Made by a program: the position numbers and the translations under genes
NCBI GenBank assembly: GCA_033060915.1
Contig: CM065394.1
Location: 18,506,501 to 18,570,500, forward strand
DNA length: 64,000 bases
Reading direction: 5' to 3'
From: Euryodendron excelsum
Taxonomy: Eukaryota > Streptophyta > Magnoliopsida > Ericales > Pentaphylacaceae
Notes under the pieces: model-generated
Told to the model about the DNA's origin: nothing
The model's database searches: none
What the model saw: the letters and a program-made list of their open reading frames with translations, nothing else
Shown: piece after piece, positions 12,207-23,803 of the stretch
Layout of the letters: each line of letters opens with the position of its first letter
Position numbering within the stretch: the first letter of the stretch is position 1

Positions 12207-13362
12207 AACTGGCGCCACTAGGAGTGGCGCCTTTGGTAGAAGAAGCTTGGCGCCTCTGCTAGTGGTGCAAGGCTTAGAGTTAAAACTAGAAAAATTCTGG
12301 TTCAAACATTTGCGGTATTTGAAGAGTTTTCTGCAAATCCAAGAGACATTGTAAGGAAACTGACTTGGACATTGAAGGAGCACTTCTTGGAGACCACGGG
12401 TGATTTCCGGAAGGAGTCCAAGTTGCCGGAAAAGTCGCCAGAAGAGAAGATTTGGCCGGAGAACTCCAAAAAAGTGAGTTTTTAAATTTTGTTGATTTTG
12501 ATGTGTAGAACTTCGTTTGAATCATGTGAATAGTGAAATTTGATGTTTTGACATGTTTTGAACATTATGGTGATGTTATTTTTGCATATTGGTGCTTGTA
12601 TGATTGAATTTGAGTGATTTTACGTGATTATGTGAAGAGAGTTTTCTGCAGGAATAGTGAATTTGTTCCTACAGACTTGGGCATTGCGCTTTTTGGCTAG
12701 ATTTTTGTGCAATGTGCCTTAGAAAAATGTGTTTAACAATCGTGTGAAATTTCGTGATTTTTTGAAAACTTGGTAAATTTTTTATTTTTTGAAAAATAGA
12801 AAAATATTTAGAAAATTAGGAAAATTAAGAAAACTTGAGAGATTGATGAAATTTTTAGAGTTTGGAATTTGGAAAAATATTGGAATATTTTAGAAAACAT
12901 TTGAGATGATTTTGAGAAAATTTAGGATAACTTTGAAAACCATTGATTTATTGGAAAAATAAAACATATGTTTTGAAATTTTCAAAAAATTGAAAAATGT
13001 GCGCGAGTGCGGATGTTATGTGATTGTAACGTTGTGGAGTGCACATTTTGTATTTTGTGTTGATGTCATGGGTGTTGTAGGGACCATTTTTAAACAAAAC
13101 TCTACCGAAATTTTAGAAATTACGGAAAGAGTTAGAAAAGGTTTTTAGAAATAAAATCTTTTTGAAGGAAAAAGACCGAAAACCCTTGAGATATGATTTG
13201 AAGTTAGAAAATCAAAAGGTGTGCATAGGAAATTTGTTTTGACTTACCATTCGAAATCTTTTATTTGTTTTGTTTGTGTTAGTTGTTTATTTCATTTTAC
13301 TTTATTATGTCAACTGCCTACTTGATATATTAACACCTCTTACCTTGGCTTACCTTTTTAGT
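12207..13362 (+). promoter_or_regulatory. Upstream region of the antisense PMD gene in element A
   Basis: It opens with a perfect 21-bp palindrome at 12211-12231 (arms GGCGCCACT/AGTGGCGCC, centre AGG), identical to the one beside the LTR TATA box, and a looser copy at about 12249-12268. The remaining ~1.1 kb is AT-rich leader with no other gene. TTTTTAG just before the PMD ATG resembles a splice acceptor; the same is seen in element B (TTTTCAG before its ATG). A 5' UTR intron is therefore possible. Promoter activity is inferred. Confidence 0.45.
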
Positions 13363-14310
13363 ATGGCAGATGCGGGTGATAACGGCTTTGAGAGGAGACG
13401 CCGCTCGGGGAAGGCGGCTCGAACAGATTCCACTAGCGGCTCTAGTCAGTCTAGGGGCAGCCGACGGTCTACTGGGCAGGCAACATCTAGTCAGAGTGGT
13501 CGAGGGAGTAGGCCACCCGTTGACCCCTTTCCCCCAGTTGAGCAGGCTTTCGTAGAGGAGATTGGCGCTGAGGAGGAGGTACCGGGCCTTGGGGATCAGG
13601 TGACCGGTTATGGGAGAGCTTACTCCAGGCATAGGCAGACGGACGCTGACTTGGCAAATTTGCAGGTACCAGATATTCGCCCACTCGGGGATTTTGCTTA
13701 TCACCCCAGCGCATACTCCAGACAACATTTGCCCCCTCCTCGAGTACACACAGCTTTTAGAGGGGCTGTTCATCAGGTCTTCGTGACTATGCAATGAGCT
13801 ACCCCATCATATCGCGCCTTCTTGGCGGAGATTGGATTCGGCACCTTCATAGGATTACAGGCTAACCGCCTGAACTAGCATTTGGTAATGGCATTGGTTG
13901 AGCGATGGTTTGGAGAGACCGAGACCTTCCATTTTGTCGGTTTTGAGTTAGGCCCCACTCCCTTAGACTAGGCAATCATCACAGGGCTTTCCTTTGTCGG
14001 CCGACAGATCACCCTGCAGTCAATCAGTAAGGACGAGGCCTATTTGCTGTTGGACTTGCCTCCTCCTGAGCGTTCTATTTTCCCAATCTCTTAGATCAGT
14101 CAAGATGACCGTACCTTTGCAGCTGAGCCATCGCCTGCTAGGCGGGACATTATGAGATGGCAACTTGTTTTGTATATCATCTTTAGCTGCTTTTGCAACA
14201 GCAACAAGTCGCTCGTGCCATGTCGGTTGGTAAGTATAGTAGTCGATCTTGGAGCTTTATTTGATGGGATATGTAGGCTCAAATTCAATGTTGTTTTCAA
14301 GAGGGTTTAG
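13363..14310 (+). pseudogene. Antisense plant mobile domain (PMD/MAIN-like) gene of element A
   Basis: One reading frame runs from ATG 13363 to TAG 14308-14310, broken by four in-frame stops (13795, 13876, 13969, 14092) but with no frameshift. The first ~60 residues are low-complexity Arg/Ser/Gly. The PMD-like core follows: FLAEIGFGTFIGLQANRLN, then LVMALVERWFGETETFHF and GPTPLD-AIITGL. This matches the intact PMD of the MULE at 57.9-60.6 kb in layout (LITAFIERWRQETHTFHL ... LQDVSILLGL). It is antisense to gag and the LTRs. Antisense extra ORFs are known in Tat-lineage elements. At least the stop at 13969 fits TGG to TAG. Downstream exons were not recognised. Confidence 0.75.
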
Positions 14311-16079
14311 ATCCATACTATCCTTGACTAATTTTCAGTAGGGTTAATGTCCTTCTTTAGCTTCGGCATCGTATCCAGCTCATTTAGATCAAGCAATCTA
14401 TTTTCAATCAGAGTGGACTTTACTAGAGTTGTAATGTAGGCTATGGTTTTGGGGTTTAGCAAGAAAGGGTAAAGGCTCGAACCTATTACTTCTATCGGGT
14501 TTCTTTGTAGCCTAGGATCACCTTTAAATTTCTTTCTTGCTTTTGCATAACTTTTCAAGGTGAAAACGATCCTTTCCTTTTACCCCTTTCTATATGCCTT
14601 CTGAGATAAACATGACTATTTTTTTTTCGATCTTCTTATCATGATTTTGAAGATGACTCAATCATGGTTTTCTGCAGGCCTTTCCCTAAAGGATTTTTTT
14701 TTTTTTTTTTTTTGGCCTCTTGCCCTTTGGCAATTCCTTTCCTTCACTTTATCCTTTCTTTTCTTTACATGGAACGAATAATTCTACCATCTTTTTTTTA
14801 GACCTTTTCCTTAGCGGTTCAATCTACCCAATGTGGGCGGTGATCCCTAGGTTGGGGTTTTCTCGAAAAAAGGATAGATGGCTCAACAAGTTTGGCAAGG
14901 GGTTACTTTTGACTGTATGGGAAGTGAAATGAGGGCCTCTCTTTACTTTGAATTAGATTGCTTGATCTATAGAGCTTTCATTGCTACCTTAGCACAGTGG
15001 GGGTGGATACCATTCCTAGAGTTCTCAAATATTGTCTGCCCCAGTGTGGGGAGGACAGCCTTGGATCGGGGTTTACAAAGAAAACTTCGTTTGTTGCGAG
15101 ACTCTAGGGGTTAAGCAAAAGGAATATGAGCATATTTGTTTATTTATTTAGTTATTTAATTCTTTTATTTATATATGGGGAAGTGAAAAATGGCTCCTTC
15201 TCACTTTGATAAACTGACCACACATCGCTTAGCTTCAGAGTCTTGCAATTGCTGCCTTTGGGTAATATCCTCACTCATCCTTATCATCTCTCTCTGGAAA
15301 GCTGATCATTTGGTGAGTTGTTAACTCATGCTATCATCCTTTCAAGTTGGATCATTCCATAAGATACACCATGCCCCTTGCGGAGGAAGTAGTTACTATT
15401 CACGAGAGACATATAAGATAACAGCAGTGAACAAAAGACTATCATTTGATTATTATTATCATTTTTATGGAAAGCATAGAGTTCTTAAATAAAAACGAAA
15501 TGTAAACATCAATTTAAAGACAGGAAGTAAAAGGGATAGAAAGAAAGTGAGTGTAAACACCCCTCTCTTGTACGCTTTTGAGGGGAACCCTGTTTTAGTA
15601 ACGCCTCAGGACAATGCCCCTATCCTCGTTCCATCCACGGTTGAGATTATCAGCCAGTGTAGGACAAGTGGATGCTTCTCTTGGAATTCCAAGTGAGTTG
15701 GTGGTGATGACGTAATTGTCAGCATTTTTGACCGCCTTACCTTTATTTGTTTGCTTCGTGGTTTCTCTAACAAACCACTAGGGCAACTCGTCTTCTTCTA
15801 GCTTGATAGGTCGAGCCCGGGATTTTCTACTCTGGTGTCCAGCCGTGGCTCGGTGTTCCTCAGGTGTACACAATAGGGGATTCTTATTACCGAGTTTGGA
15901 CAGCTCCTAGTCAATTTTCTTCACAGATTCATATGCGAGTTCGTCTTCAGGGGTCGGCATTTTATCGGGGTTGCACCATAACCAAGTATGACTCTGTTCC
16001 ATATCGTCGCATTCCATTTCCTCCCAATCCTTGTAATATATCTCTTGGCATGCAGCAAAACAAACCTTGTTGTTACCAA
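14311..16079. other. Unassigned internal sequence of element A
   Basis: About 1.8 kb between the antisense PMD relic and the gag relic, where pol would normally lie. No RT (YxDD), RNase H or integrase motif was found in any frame. It contains poly-T at about 14695-14714 and several short ORFs without recognisable domains, e.g. 14878-15114 (+). It may hold remains of PMD 3' exons, but I cannot show that. Confidence 0.5.
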
Positions 16080-16856
16080 ATTTTGTAACAATGTTGACGT
16101 ACGGTCCGGCGGAGGGTCTGTAGGGCCGTTCGGAGAAGGATTTGTTGGTCGTACGCCAATGATTTTGTTATCTATCAGGTCTTGAATCTTATGCCTGAGG
16201 GTCAAACAGTCTTCAATGTCATGTCCTTGGCTACCCGAATGATACTTACAGCTTGCTGCAGATTTGAAGTAATGAGGTAGAGGATTGGGCTGGGGTCGGG
16301 CAGGTATAGGCTTCAGGTACCCAGCTGCTAAAAGACCAAAATAGACCGTGATCTGTGAGCATGCGAGTTTAGTAAATGTCCGCTTTTTTCTACTTGTTCG
16401 CCTAGGCCAAGGAGATGTTGCAGATGTTTTTTATGATTGGGGACCGAGCTTTGGTGACATCACAACTGGGTTGATGGTTCGGGAATTAAAAGGGTTTCGG
16501 GTTTTATGTCTCAACATAGGATAATTTTCGGTGTCAGGGCCAAATGGGTTGGGCTGGTATTCGTAGGAGAGATTATATAATCCATAAGTTTGGTTAGAGG
16601 TTGGTTTGGAAGGCATCCGAGCAGGGCCCTCGACCTGGGGAGGTTGTTGGCATACAATGGTCGAGGCATAGTCTTGGTCTTCCTTCTTCATCCTTTTTCG
16701 TCCATCATGGGTTTGGGCCTGTGAGGACTCTGATTGCTCATGGGTTGCATGCGATAAGAGTGAAAAGAGTATGCCTTCCATCTTGGTCATCCTATGTCTA
16801 ACTCCTTTTGCCTCTACTAATAGTAGAGTTAAGGTGTCAAGTGTGAGTAACTCCAT
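16080..16856 (-). pseudogene. gag of element A, truncated and decayed
   Basis: Minus-strand gag remnant. The N-terminal part (16431-16856, 141 aa) has charged, Gln/Pro-rich sequence. After a frameshift comes a stretch matching the C-terminal gag of element B: TKLACSQI, then YLKPIPARP, then a nucleocapsid-like CKYHSGSQGHDIEDC and LRHKIQDLIDNKI near 16160-16245. The central gag domain seen in B (MTRGEKESFKNY) is missing, so this copy has an internal deletion as well as frameshifts. The conserved CX2H...HX4C-like arrangement supports the call. Confidence 0.8.
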
Positions 16857-18340
16857 GAACGTTTCCGAGCTTTGGGCCTGTAATGACAGGGGGAACGAGG
16901 GGAGGTACCTAAAACCAACAAAAGAAAAGAGTCAGTGTTTTATCTTGACAAGTCTTTATGCAATGCATGCTCTAGGGTGCCCTTTTTTTGGGAGGGAAAC
17001 TAAGCATGATGTATTGGCGCACTTTTGGAGATAGGAGATGTGCCCCTGCATGCAGATACCTTACCGTCAAGTGGGAATCTTCAGCCATCCATGCATTCAT
17101 TCGCAAAACTAAAGAAAGGTACATTGAATTTTAGGTTTAAGAAACAAAAGAGTTGAAATACATTTTAACAGGGGGAAAGGGGCATTCTCCTTGGGACTTC
17201 CACTTATCTAGTTTTACAAAGGGTAAACCTAAACTACTCTTGAGTCTTTGGATTTGCCTTCGTTGGATTTGATGTTGAGGAGGTCGCTGAGAGACCTTGT
17301 TGATCAATTGCCCCTTGTCTTCTTGACAATCCTATCTTCGTGAGCATAGAGGGATTGGGGCCCCTCTTATGAGATGTCTTAAAAATGCATGCAATGAGTC
17401 CTTAGGGTTAACGTGGGAACCCTTAGGGTTTGGGTAGGTCTAATACAAGGGAGAGTGACTTTGGTGTCACTCTCAATGGGTTGATCATATGCATGAGAAT
17501 GCAGTGACTTGAGTTACTTGGAACTCTTGTCTTGATATGGGATATTGAATGTATGAACATGGATATACAAAGAGTATAAGGAAAGAAAGTGCAAGAGCAA
17601 GGTAAACATGCATGCATGAACAGTTAGACAGACATTATAACAATATGAAAACTGACATTATAATAACAGGAATAGGCAGGTATAAATGAAAATAAGAGCA
17701 ATCGCCCTTTCCTCCATGGTTTTGGATAATGGTGCGCGTCTTAAATCCGGCAGAGGTTCGGCTATACATGGTGTCTATATGAATATGAGGTTGAAGGTTG
17801 ACTAATGCGTCCTAAAAAGGCGTCCTAAAAAGGCTCGGTCCCGCGATCTTCAAACCTAGGCCCACTCCCCGAGGTGGTGCCATGATCAGTTGGTGATTCG
17901 AGCGGGGGAACTATCAATAGGCCGTAGGCGAAGAAACTGACATAGCATCTAACCCACAACCAATATATCGTTCCCCCTTTCTAACTAGAAAGGATATATC
18001 AGGGTAATAATGCAAGTATGCAGAATGCAAGTGCACGTGCAGTGTGTGTGATTTTTGAAAGCGGAGAAAAGAGCCCAACAACTCCCATCCATCCTGTTCA
18101 TCACATTCATGCATAAAAATTAAACAAAAAGTGCACCTACAAAACAAAGATGCAAGAGTTAGTATGTGGATGGAAAACTTAATACAAGATAATATGAATG
18201 TATGCATGTTTTTTTTTTTTTAAACAATTTTGAAATTTTGGTTTTAAAAATTTAAAGTTAATAGGATTGAACAACTTAATTGAAGACTCTACATGGGTGA
18301 AGGGTAAAAAGACATGACTATGGCCTAACCCTCGAAGTAT
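16857..18340 (-). other. 5' leader of element A, no gene
   Basis: About 1.5 kb between gag and the PBS (minus orientation). Small ORFs only; no domain recognised. It would carry packaging and leader signals, but none can be pointed to. Confidence 0.5.
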
Positions 18341-18357
18341 ACCCAATGGAGTCGCCA
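18341..18357 (-). other. Primer-binding site of element A
   Basis: On the minus strand TGGCGACTCCATTGGGT starts two bases inside the 5' LTR end (18360), as in element B. One of the differences from the PBS of B is an ACTGGGG to ATTGGGT change. Confidence 0.8.
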
Positions 18358-18359
18358 GC

Positions 18360-21300
18360 TGTCGCACCCAGATTTTTCGCACTCAAGGAATACACACACA
18401 AACGGAAAAAATACTGTACTCTCTCGTTAGAACTCACCCTCCTAGAAGATTGAGTGCGACTATGTTTGAATTGAAAATAGATTTGAATAAAGGGCTGTTG
18501 AAAAACATTTGGAGTCGCCACCTAACTTGATTAAGGTGAGTTAGGTCACCTAAAAGTTAAGCATAATCCGAAAACTACACTTAGAGTTTTGGAAAATAAT
18601 TTTGAAAATATCCTCTCAAGAGAGGGTTTTTAAGAAAAACAGGTTGTTTGGCAACCTTTAGAAAATATTTAGCTCTTTTTTTTTAAAAATTAACTCCTTT
18701 TGGTCTTTCGAAAACAGTTATCTAGGTTCAGAGGTTGGTTACGTGCAGGGAAGATGCACTAAGCCATCACCCTACCCCGCCCTTTCGGTACCTACATGTC
18801 AATCTACCCTAGATTCACCTATGAGAGTCTTTAACTAACAAGTGGTTCAATCCTATCCACTTTGAAAAACAATGTTTGAAAAGAAACTAACATGATGCAT
18901 GATATGCAAGAAAAGAAAAGAGACATGATTTGGAAATAGATTTGAAAAGAATTTGATTTGATTTGAAAAGAAAGAGATAGAAGCTTGAATTTGGAAAAAA
19001 AAAGTTTTGGAAATTAAAATTGAAGATTGAAAATAGAAATAGATCATGGAAGTGGAAACTTGAAGAAAATTATAGGATTGGGGATTGGAAATAAGTTGAA
19101 GAAATAGAAATTTGAAATATGTTGTGACCACACCCATAAGGATTGCCTACGTGTCCTTTTGGAGGAATCAGGTCAGTCGTAGTTTGGACAAGAGTCCGAC
19201 AGAAAATAGAAGGTTGGATTGGAAGAAAGAGAAAAGGATTGGAAAAAAGATTTGATTTGAACTTAGAATAGAGAATTGAAGATTGGAATTTAGAATTTTG
19301 GAATTGAAAAGATTGGATTTTGATTTGGAAAGATAGAACTTGGAAGAAAGATTTAGACTTGTTTTGGAAAGATGGAGGCTTAAGAAACCTAGACTTAGGA
19401 AATAGAGGAGACTTAAGAAAAATTTGACTTGGAAGGGTTTAGGAAAGATTTGACTTGAAAGAATTTTAGAAAAGATTAGATTTAGGAAAGGTTCGAATTA
19501 GGAAAGTTCCGTTTTAGAAAAGTTTCATTTTAAGAAAGTTTCATTTTAGAAAAGTTTTCGAATTAGGAAAGTTTCAAAATTAGGAAAGTTTTCACTTAGG
19601 AAAGTTTTGAATTTGAAATGTTTTGAAATAAAGAAATTTTGAATTTGGAAATGTTTTGAATTCAGAAAAGTTTAGTTTAAGAAAGGTTTTAACTTAGGAA
19701 AGTTTTGAATTAAGAAAGTTTTCAATTAAGAAAGTTTAAGATTTAAGGAAGATTTGAATTGGGAAATTTTAAAATAAGAAAGGTTTAAAAATTAGAAGGT
19801 TTGGGATTTAGAAAGTCTTAATTTAAGAAAGTTTTGAATTTAGAAAGATTTGGAATTTAGAAAGATTTGAAATTTAGAAAATTTAAGATTTAGAAAGTTT
19901 TAAAATTTGAATTTTAGAAAATCTTGAAATTAGGAAAGGTTTGAGTTTAGGAGAGATTTGAAAAGGGTTAGAATTAAGAAAAGGGTTGAATTAAGAAAAA
20001 TTTGAAAGCTTAATGTTTAAGGAAAGATTTGAAAGTTTTAGGAAACTTATGGTTTAGGAAGGTAGGGAATTAGGAGAGAGTTGAATTAGGAAAGATTTAG
20101 ATTTTGAGTTTCAAAATTTTGGAAAGATTGTTATGTTCAAGTTTTGGAAACTTAAGATTTAGGAAAGTAGAAGATTAAGAAAGAGTTGAACTAGGAAATA
20201 TTTGGATTTTGTTTCTAAGAAGAAGTGCTTTGATTTTGTTTCCAAAAACGGAAAATTAGATCTAGTTTCCTAAACGGGGAGATTAGTTTTGGTTTCCTAA
20301 AGGGAACATTTGATTTGACAAGGATTTGGAAGAGGAAGTCTTAGAAACCCTAGATTTGGAAGAATATAGTTTTGACGTAGAAAATAAGTTTTGGAAATAT
20401 GTACAGTTTCAATGTAAAAAACAAGAGATTTTGGAAATCTAGGTTTGGGGCAAGGTTGAAAATCACATTTTTTGGAAAGAAAATTAGGGTTTCCTAATTG
20501 TGGGTTCTAGGGCTTAACTTGGGCGTCAAGAAAAGGGATTTTTGGAAAGTGCGTTTTTGGAAACGAAGATTTTGGAAAGAAAATCCTAAAAAGGAGTTTC
20601 TAGAAAGTGAATTTTGAAAAGAGAGAGTTTTTAGAAAGAGATTTTGGAAGAAGCTTTTTGGAAAGAGTTTTTAGGAAAGTGAATTTTGAGGAAAGAGTTT
20701 TCTAGGAAGGAAACCTAGGGAGTGTTTTTAGAAAAAGAATTTTGAGGAGAGCGTTTTGGAAAGGAGTTTAAGAAGTTTTAGAAAAAACAGATTTTTGAAG
20801 GGAGCTTTTAGAAAATAATTTTGGAAAGAAGAGTTTTTGGAAAGCACGTTGAAAATTGAGGTTTTAGGAAAAGAGATTTTTGAAAATAGAGTTTTTTGAA
20901 CAGTATAAAAACGTCTCACTTTCCCAAAACGATTCTAACCATAAGAAGATTAGAATCACTTTAAAAAAGTGGTTTTGAAAACAACAAGGAGTTGAAAATA
21001 TAGACCATGTTGGTCACTTTAAATATAACACTTTCCTAAAGCAACCCTAGCCACGGAAATGCTAGAATCACCATAGGATTGTGATTTTGAAAATAAGTTT
21101 TGTAAAAGAAAATTTTGACACAATTTTGAAAACAAGTTTGAAAACGATTTTGAAAACGACTTTGAAAACAAATTTCAGAAGAATGCAAGAATCATGATAT
21201 GCACAATGCAAATTTGGGGTTGTGAACATACAAGGTTAAGGCTTCACCACATAATCAAGGGAGTTGAACCCACGTGGTCTCCGGTTAGACTAAAAGAAAG

Positions 21301-23657
21301 CCCCCGACACGGTGACCCTCCAATAATCTAATCCTACACATGGACTGGGAGTCCTCTTGTTTCAAGCATGCAAGGAAGGGGGGGAAAGAGATGGGAGATT
21401 AAAATAGAGAAAACCCAAGTGGGTTAGCAGAGAAAAGAGAGAGGGGAAAAGTACAAAAATTTAAATAGGAAGCCTACCTTGTATCTTCTTTATTTTGCTT
21501 AGCTTTGCGCGCTTTGCTTTCCTTGACTTGCTTTAATCTTCAAGTGTTCGACTTCAATCTTCGAACCTTCAGATTGCTGCCCTTCAAGTCTTCAAAGGAG
21601 GGTTGGAGGCTAGTGTATAAGTGTATGAGAGTGTATAGAAGTGTATAGGAGTGTATAGGAGGCTAGGGTTTGGTGTATAGTGGCTAGGGTTTTGGGAGTG
21701 TACGAGCTCTGTATATCAAGAATTAGGGTTTTTAGATTGAGTTTGCTGACCTCTTTCACACTGGAGGAGGCTCTGTATTTATAGACATGAGATAGACCTG
21801 GCGCCTGTTGCAGTGGCACTAGGGCAAAATTCCTCTTGGCGACACTAGGAGTGGCACCAGGCCATTTCTTGGCTTGTAGTGGCGCTAGCAAGTTAGGAAA
21901 GTTTGTTAAGTCGGCAAGCAACGTATCTTTGACAGATTTAAGCGCCTGTACTAGTGACTACCATGCAATGTTTAGCCTGGCTTCACTAAGAGTGACTCCG
22001 AAAAGTTTGAGAATGATTTAAGGGACCGGGATTGGCCCGGAAGGCCGGAAATGGGCAGGAACGCCTAGAACAGTGTCCCGGAGGTATTTGACTTGAAAAA
22101 TGAGGATAAGATGTGTCGGAAGGGTTGACCGGCCATCAGGGGCAAAACGGTCAACTGGATCGAAAAGCTACCAGGATGGACTCGGAATGTCCCAGAAAAA
22201 AACTTGAGATTTGGAAACATTATTTAGAATGTTCACAAAAGGTTGCCAATTTGATACCCAGAGCCGGTTTAGTCGGAAAAGGTGACCGGCCCACCAAGGG
22301 CAAAACCGTCATTTTGCACCGGGTTTGCCGGAACTGACTCGGAATAATCCGAAAAAGTAAAGAAAGGTTAAGAATACTATAGGAAGCATTCTCAGGAGGT
22401 TACCGGCTTGATACCCAGGGCCGGTGTGGTTCCCGGGGCATTCGAATGCCTAGGGGCAAAATGGTCATCTTGACCGAAAAGTCTCGAAATTGGCCCGAAA
22501 CTGACTAAAAGACACCTAATCATACCGGATTGCCTTTAAGACAATCTTGGAAGGTTGGACTTACTGTTCTAAGGATTTAGGTGTGTTCTTGAGAAACGTG
22601 CCGAAAAATAGCCCTAGGGGCAGTTTGGTCATTTTTCACCGAAGTGGGCTAGTAGGCATTAGTGTTGACCTGAGTTTTGAGTGTCTCCGTCACTCTGACG
22701 GTTGTAACATGATACACGGGTTTGTTGGCAATTCCTTATATCGACCTGTTTATGAGTACTTCCGCTACTCCGACGGTTTGCAATGTTTACGAGTATTTCT
22801 GCTACTTTGACGGTTCGCGATCATTCCCGAGACTGTCTGATCTCAGGAAGCTGCTAAAGGGGACTTAGCGCTTGAGAATCAACTTTCTCAGAAGGCATGC
22901 CTAAATGGACATTTCTACATTGGCGAGCTAGCAGGGGCCAAAGGTGGACCGTTCTACCATCTAGGGGACTTGGGGTCTCGTTCCAGTCGACAGGTTTAAA
23001 GGGACTTACCGTTTTGAAGAGATTTTTTTTGAAAAATGTGCCAGACCATCTCAAGGAATCAACTGTCTCGAGAGAGGGATTGGAATTGGAATTGGAAAGG
23101 GGACTTACCGTCTTCAGAAAGACGTGCCTGTTGGATTTGGAAGAGGACTTACCGTCTTCGAAAAGACGCGCCTAATTTGGAAATGGAAAGGGGACTTACC
23201 GTCTTCGGAAAGACGTGCCTGTTGGATTTGGAAAGGGGACCTACAGTCTTCGGAAAGACGCACCTGATTTGGAATTGGAAAGAGGACTTACCGTCTTCGA
23301 AAAGACGTGCCTGATTTGGGTTTAAAAAAGGGGACTTACCGTCTTCGGAAAGATGAGCCTGATTTGGAATTGGAAAGGGGGCTTACCGTCTTCGGAAAGA
23401 CGTGCCTAATTTGGATTTAAAAAAAGGGACTTACCATCTTCGAAAAGACGAGCCTGATTTGGAATTGGAAAGAATAATGCCCCTTAAGGGCATTTCGATC
23501 ATTTTGTCTCTATTTGGGCCCAGTGGGGCCCGCGAAGCGATGAATTGACAGGACTAGACTTAGAAAGTTAACTTGGATTTAAATATGCCCACAATGACTT
23601 GAACACAAGTCTGGACGAAGTGAAGACCGCCGAGCGGTAAAAAATGGGGTGCTTACA
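18360..23657 (-). repeat. 5' LTR of element A (5298 bp)
   Basis: Same ends and order of blocks as 6709-12019: U5 with PBS-like word (18510-18520), conserved box (~19120-19200), purine-rich tract (~19200-20920), TATA (near 21776) with decayed palindromes (21838-21858, two bases changed), hairpin repeats (~22677-22815 and 23085-23475), end GTGCTTACA. The duplication AGAGT follows. Confidence 0.93.
21776..21858 (-). promoter_or_regulatory. LTR promoter module, decayed palindrome
   Basis: TATAAATA on the minus strand (~21776-21783), with the 21-bp palindrome at 21838-21858 now reading GGCGACACT / AGTGGCACC around AGG. Both changes are C/G to T/A type relative to the 3' LTR copy. Confidence 0.55.
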
Positions 23658-23803
23658 AGAGTGGATCATAGAAAAAGGGCAGCACCTGAAGGATGCCATG
23701 ACAAAGCGGTCGGTAGTTAGACCTTCAAAAAGAAGAGAAGCCTTCATTTCAAAATTTCCTAAACAGCAAGGCAATTCCTGTTATTAGCCCACTCGAGCTG
23801 CAA

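Larger units (their letters stand above)
6709..23657 (-). mobile_element. Element A: full-length 16.9-kb Ogre/Tat-like retrotransposon, gag-only, with antisense PMD gene
   Basis: Two inverted LTRs (6709-12019 and 18360-23657) with ends TGTCGCACCC and GGGGTGCTTACA flank a 6.34-kb internal region. The duplication AGAGT occurs at 6704-6708 and again at 23658-23662, which fixes both ends. Reading the minus strand: 5' LTR, PBS, leader, gag relic, ~1.5 kb of unassigned sequence, an antisense PMD gene, a hairpin, a purine tract, 3' LTR. No pol domains were found. The LTRs differ by frequent substitutions and small indels by eye, so the insertion is not recent. Mobilisation would need enzymes from a related autonomous element (inference). 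Confidence 0.92.

Noticed and set aside
13330..13794. 154-aa minus ORF
   Set aside because: Shadow of the plus-strand PMD pseudogene, whose core motifs are in the + frame.
14878..15114. 78-aa ORF as a possible PMD 3' exon
   Set aside because: No recognisable PMD motif and no supporting splice signals; left unassigned.
22897..23314. Overlapping 92-aa repetitive ORFs
   Set aside because: Frame shadows of the 46-bp tandem repeats in the LTR of element A.
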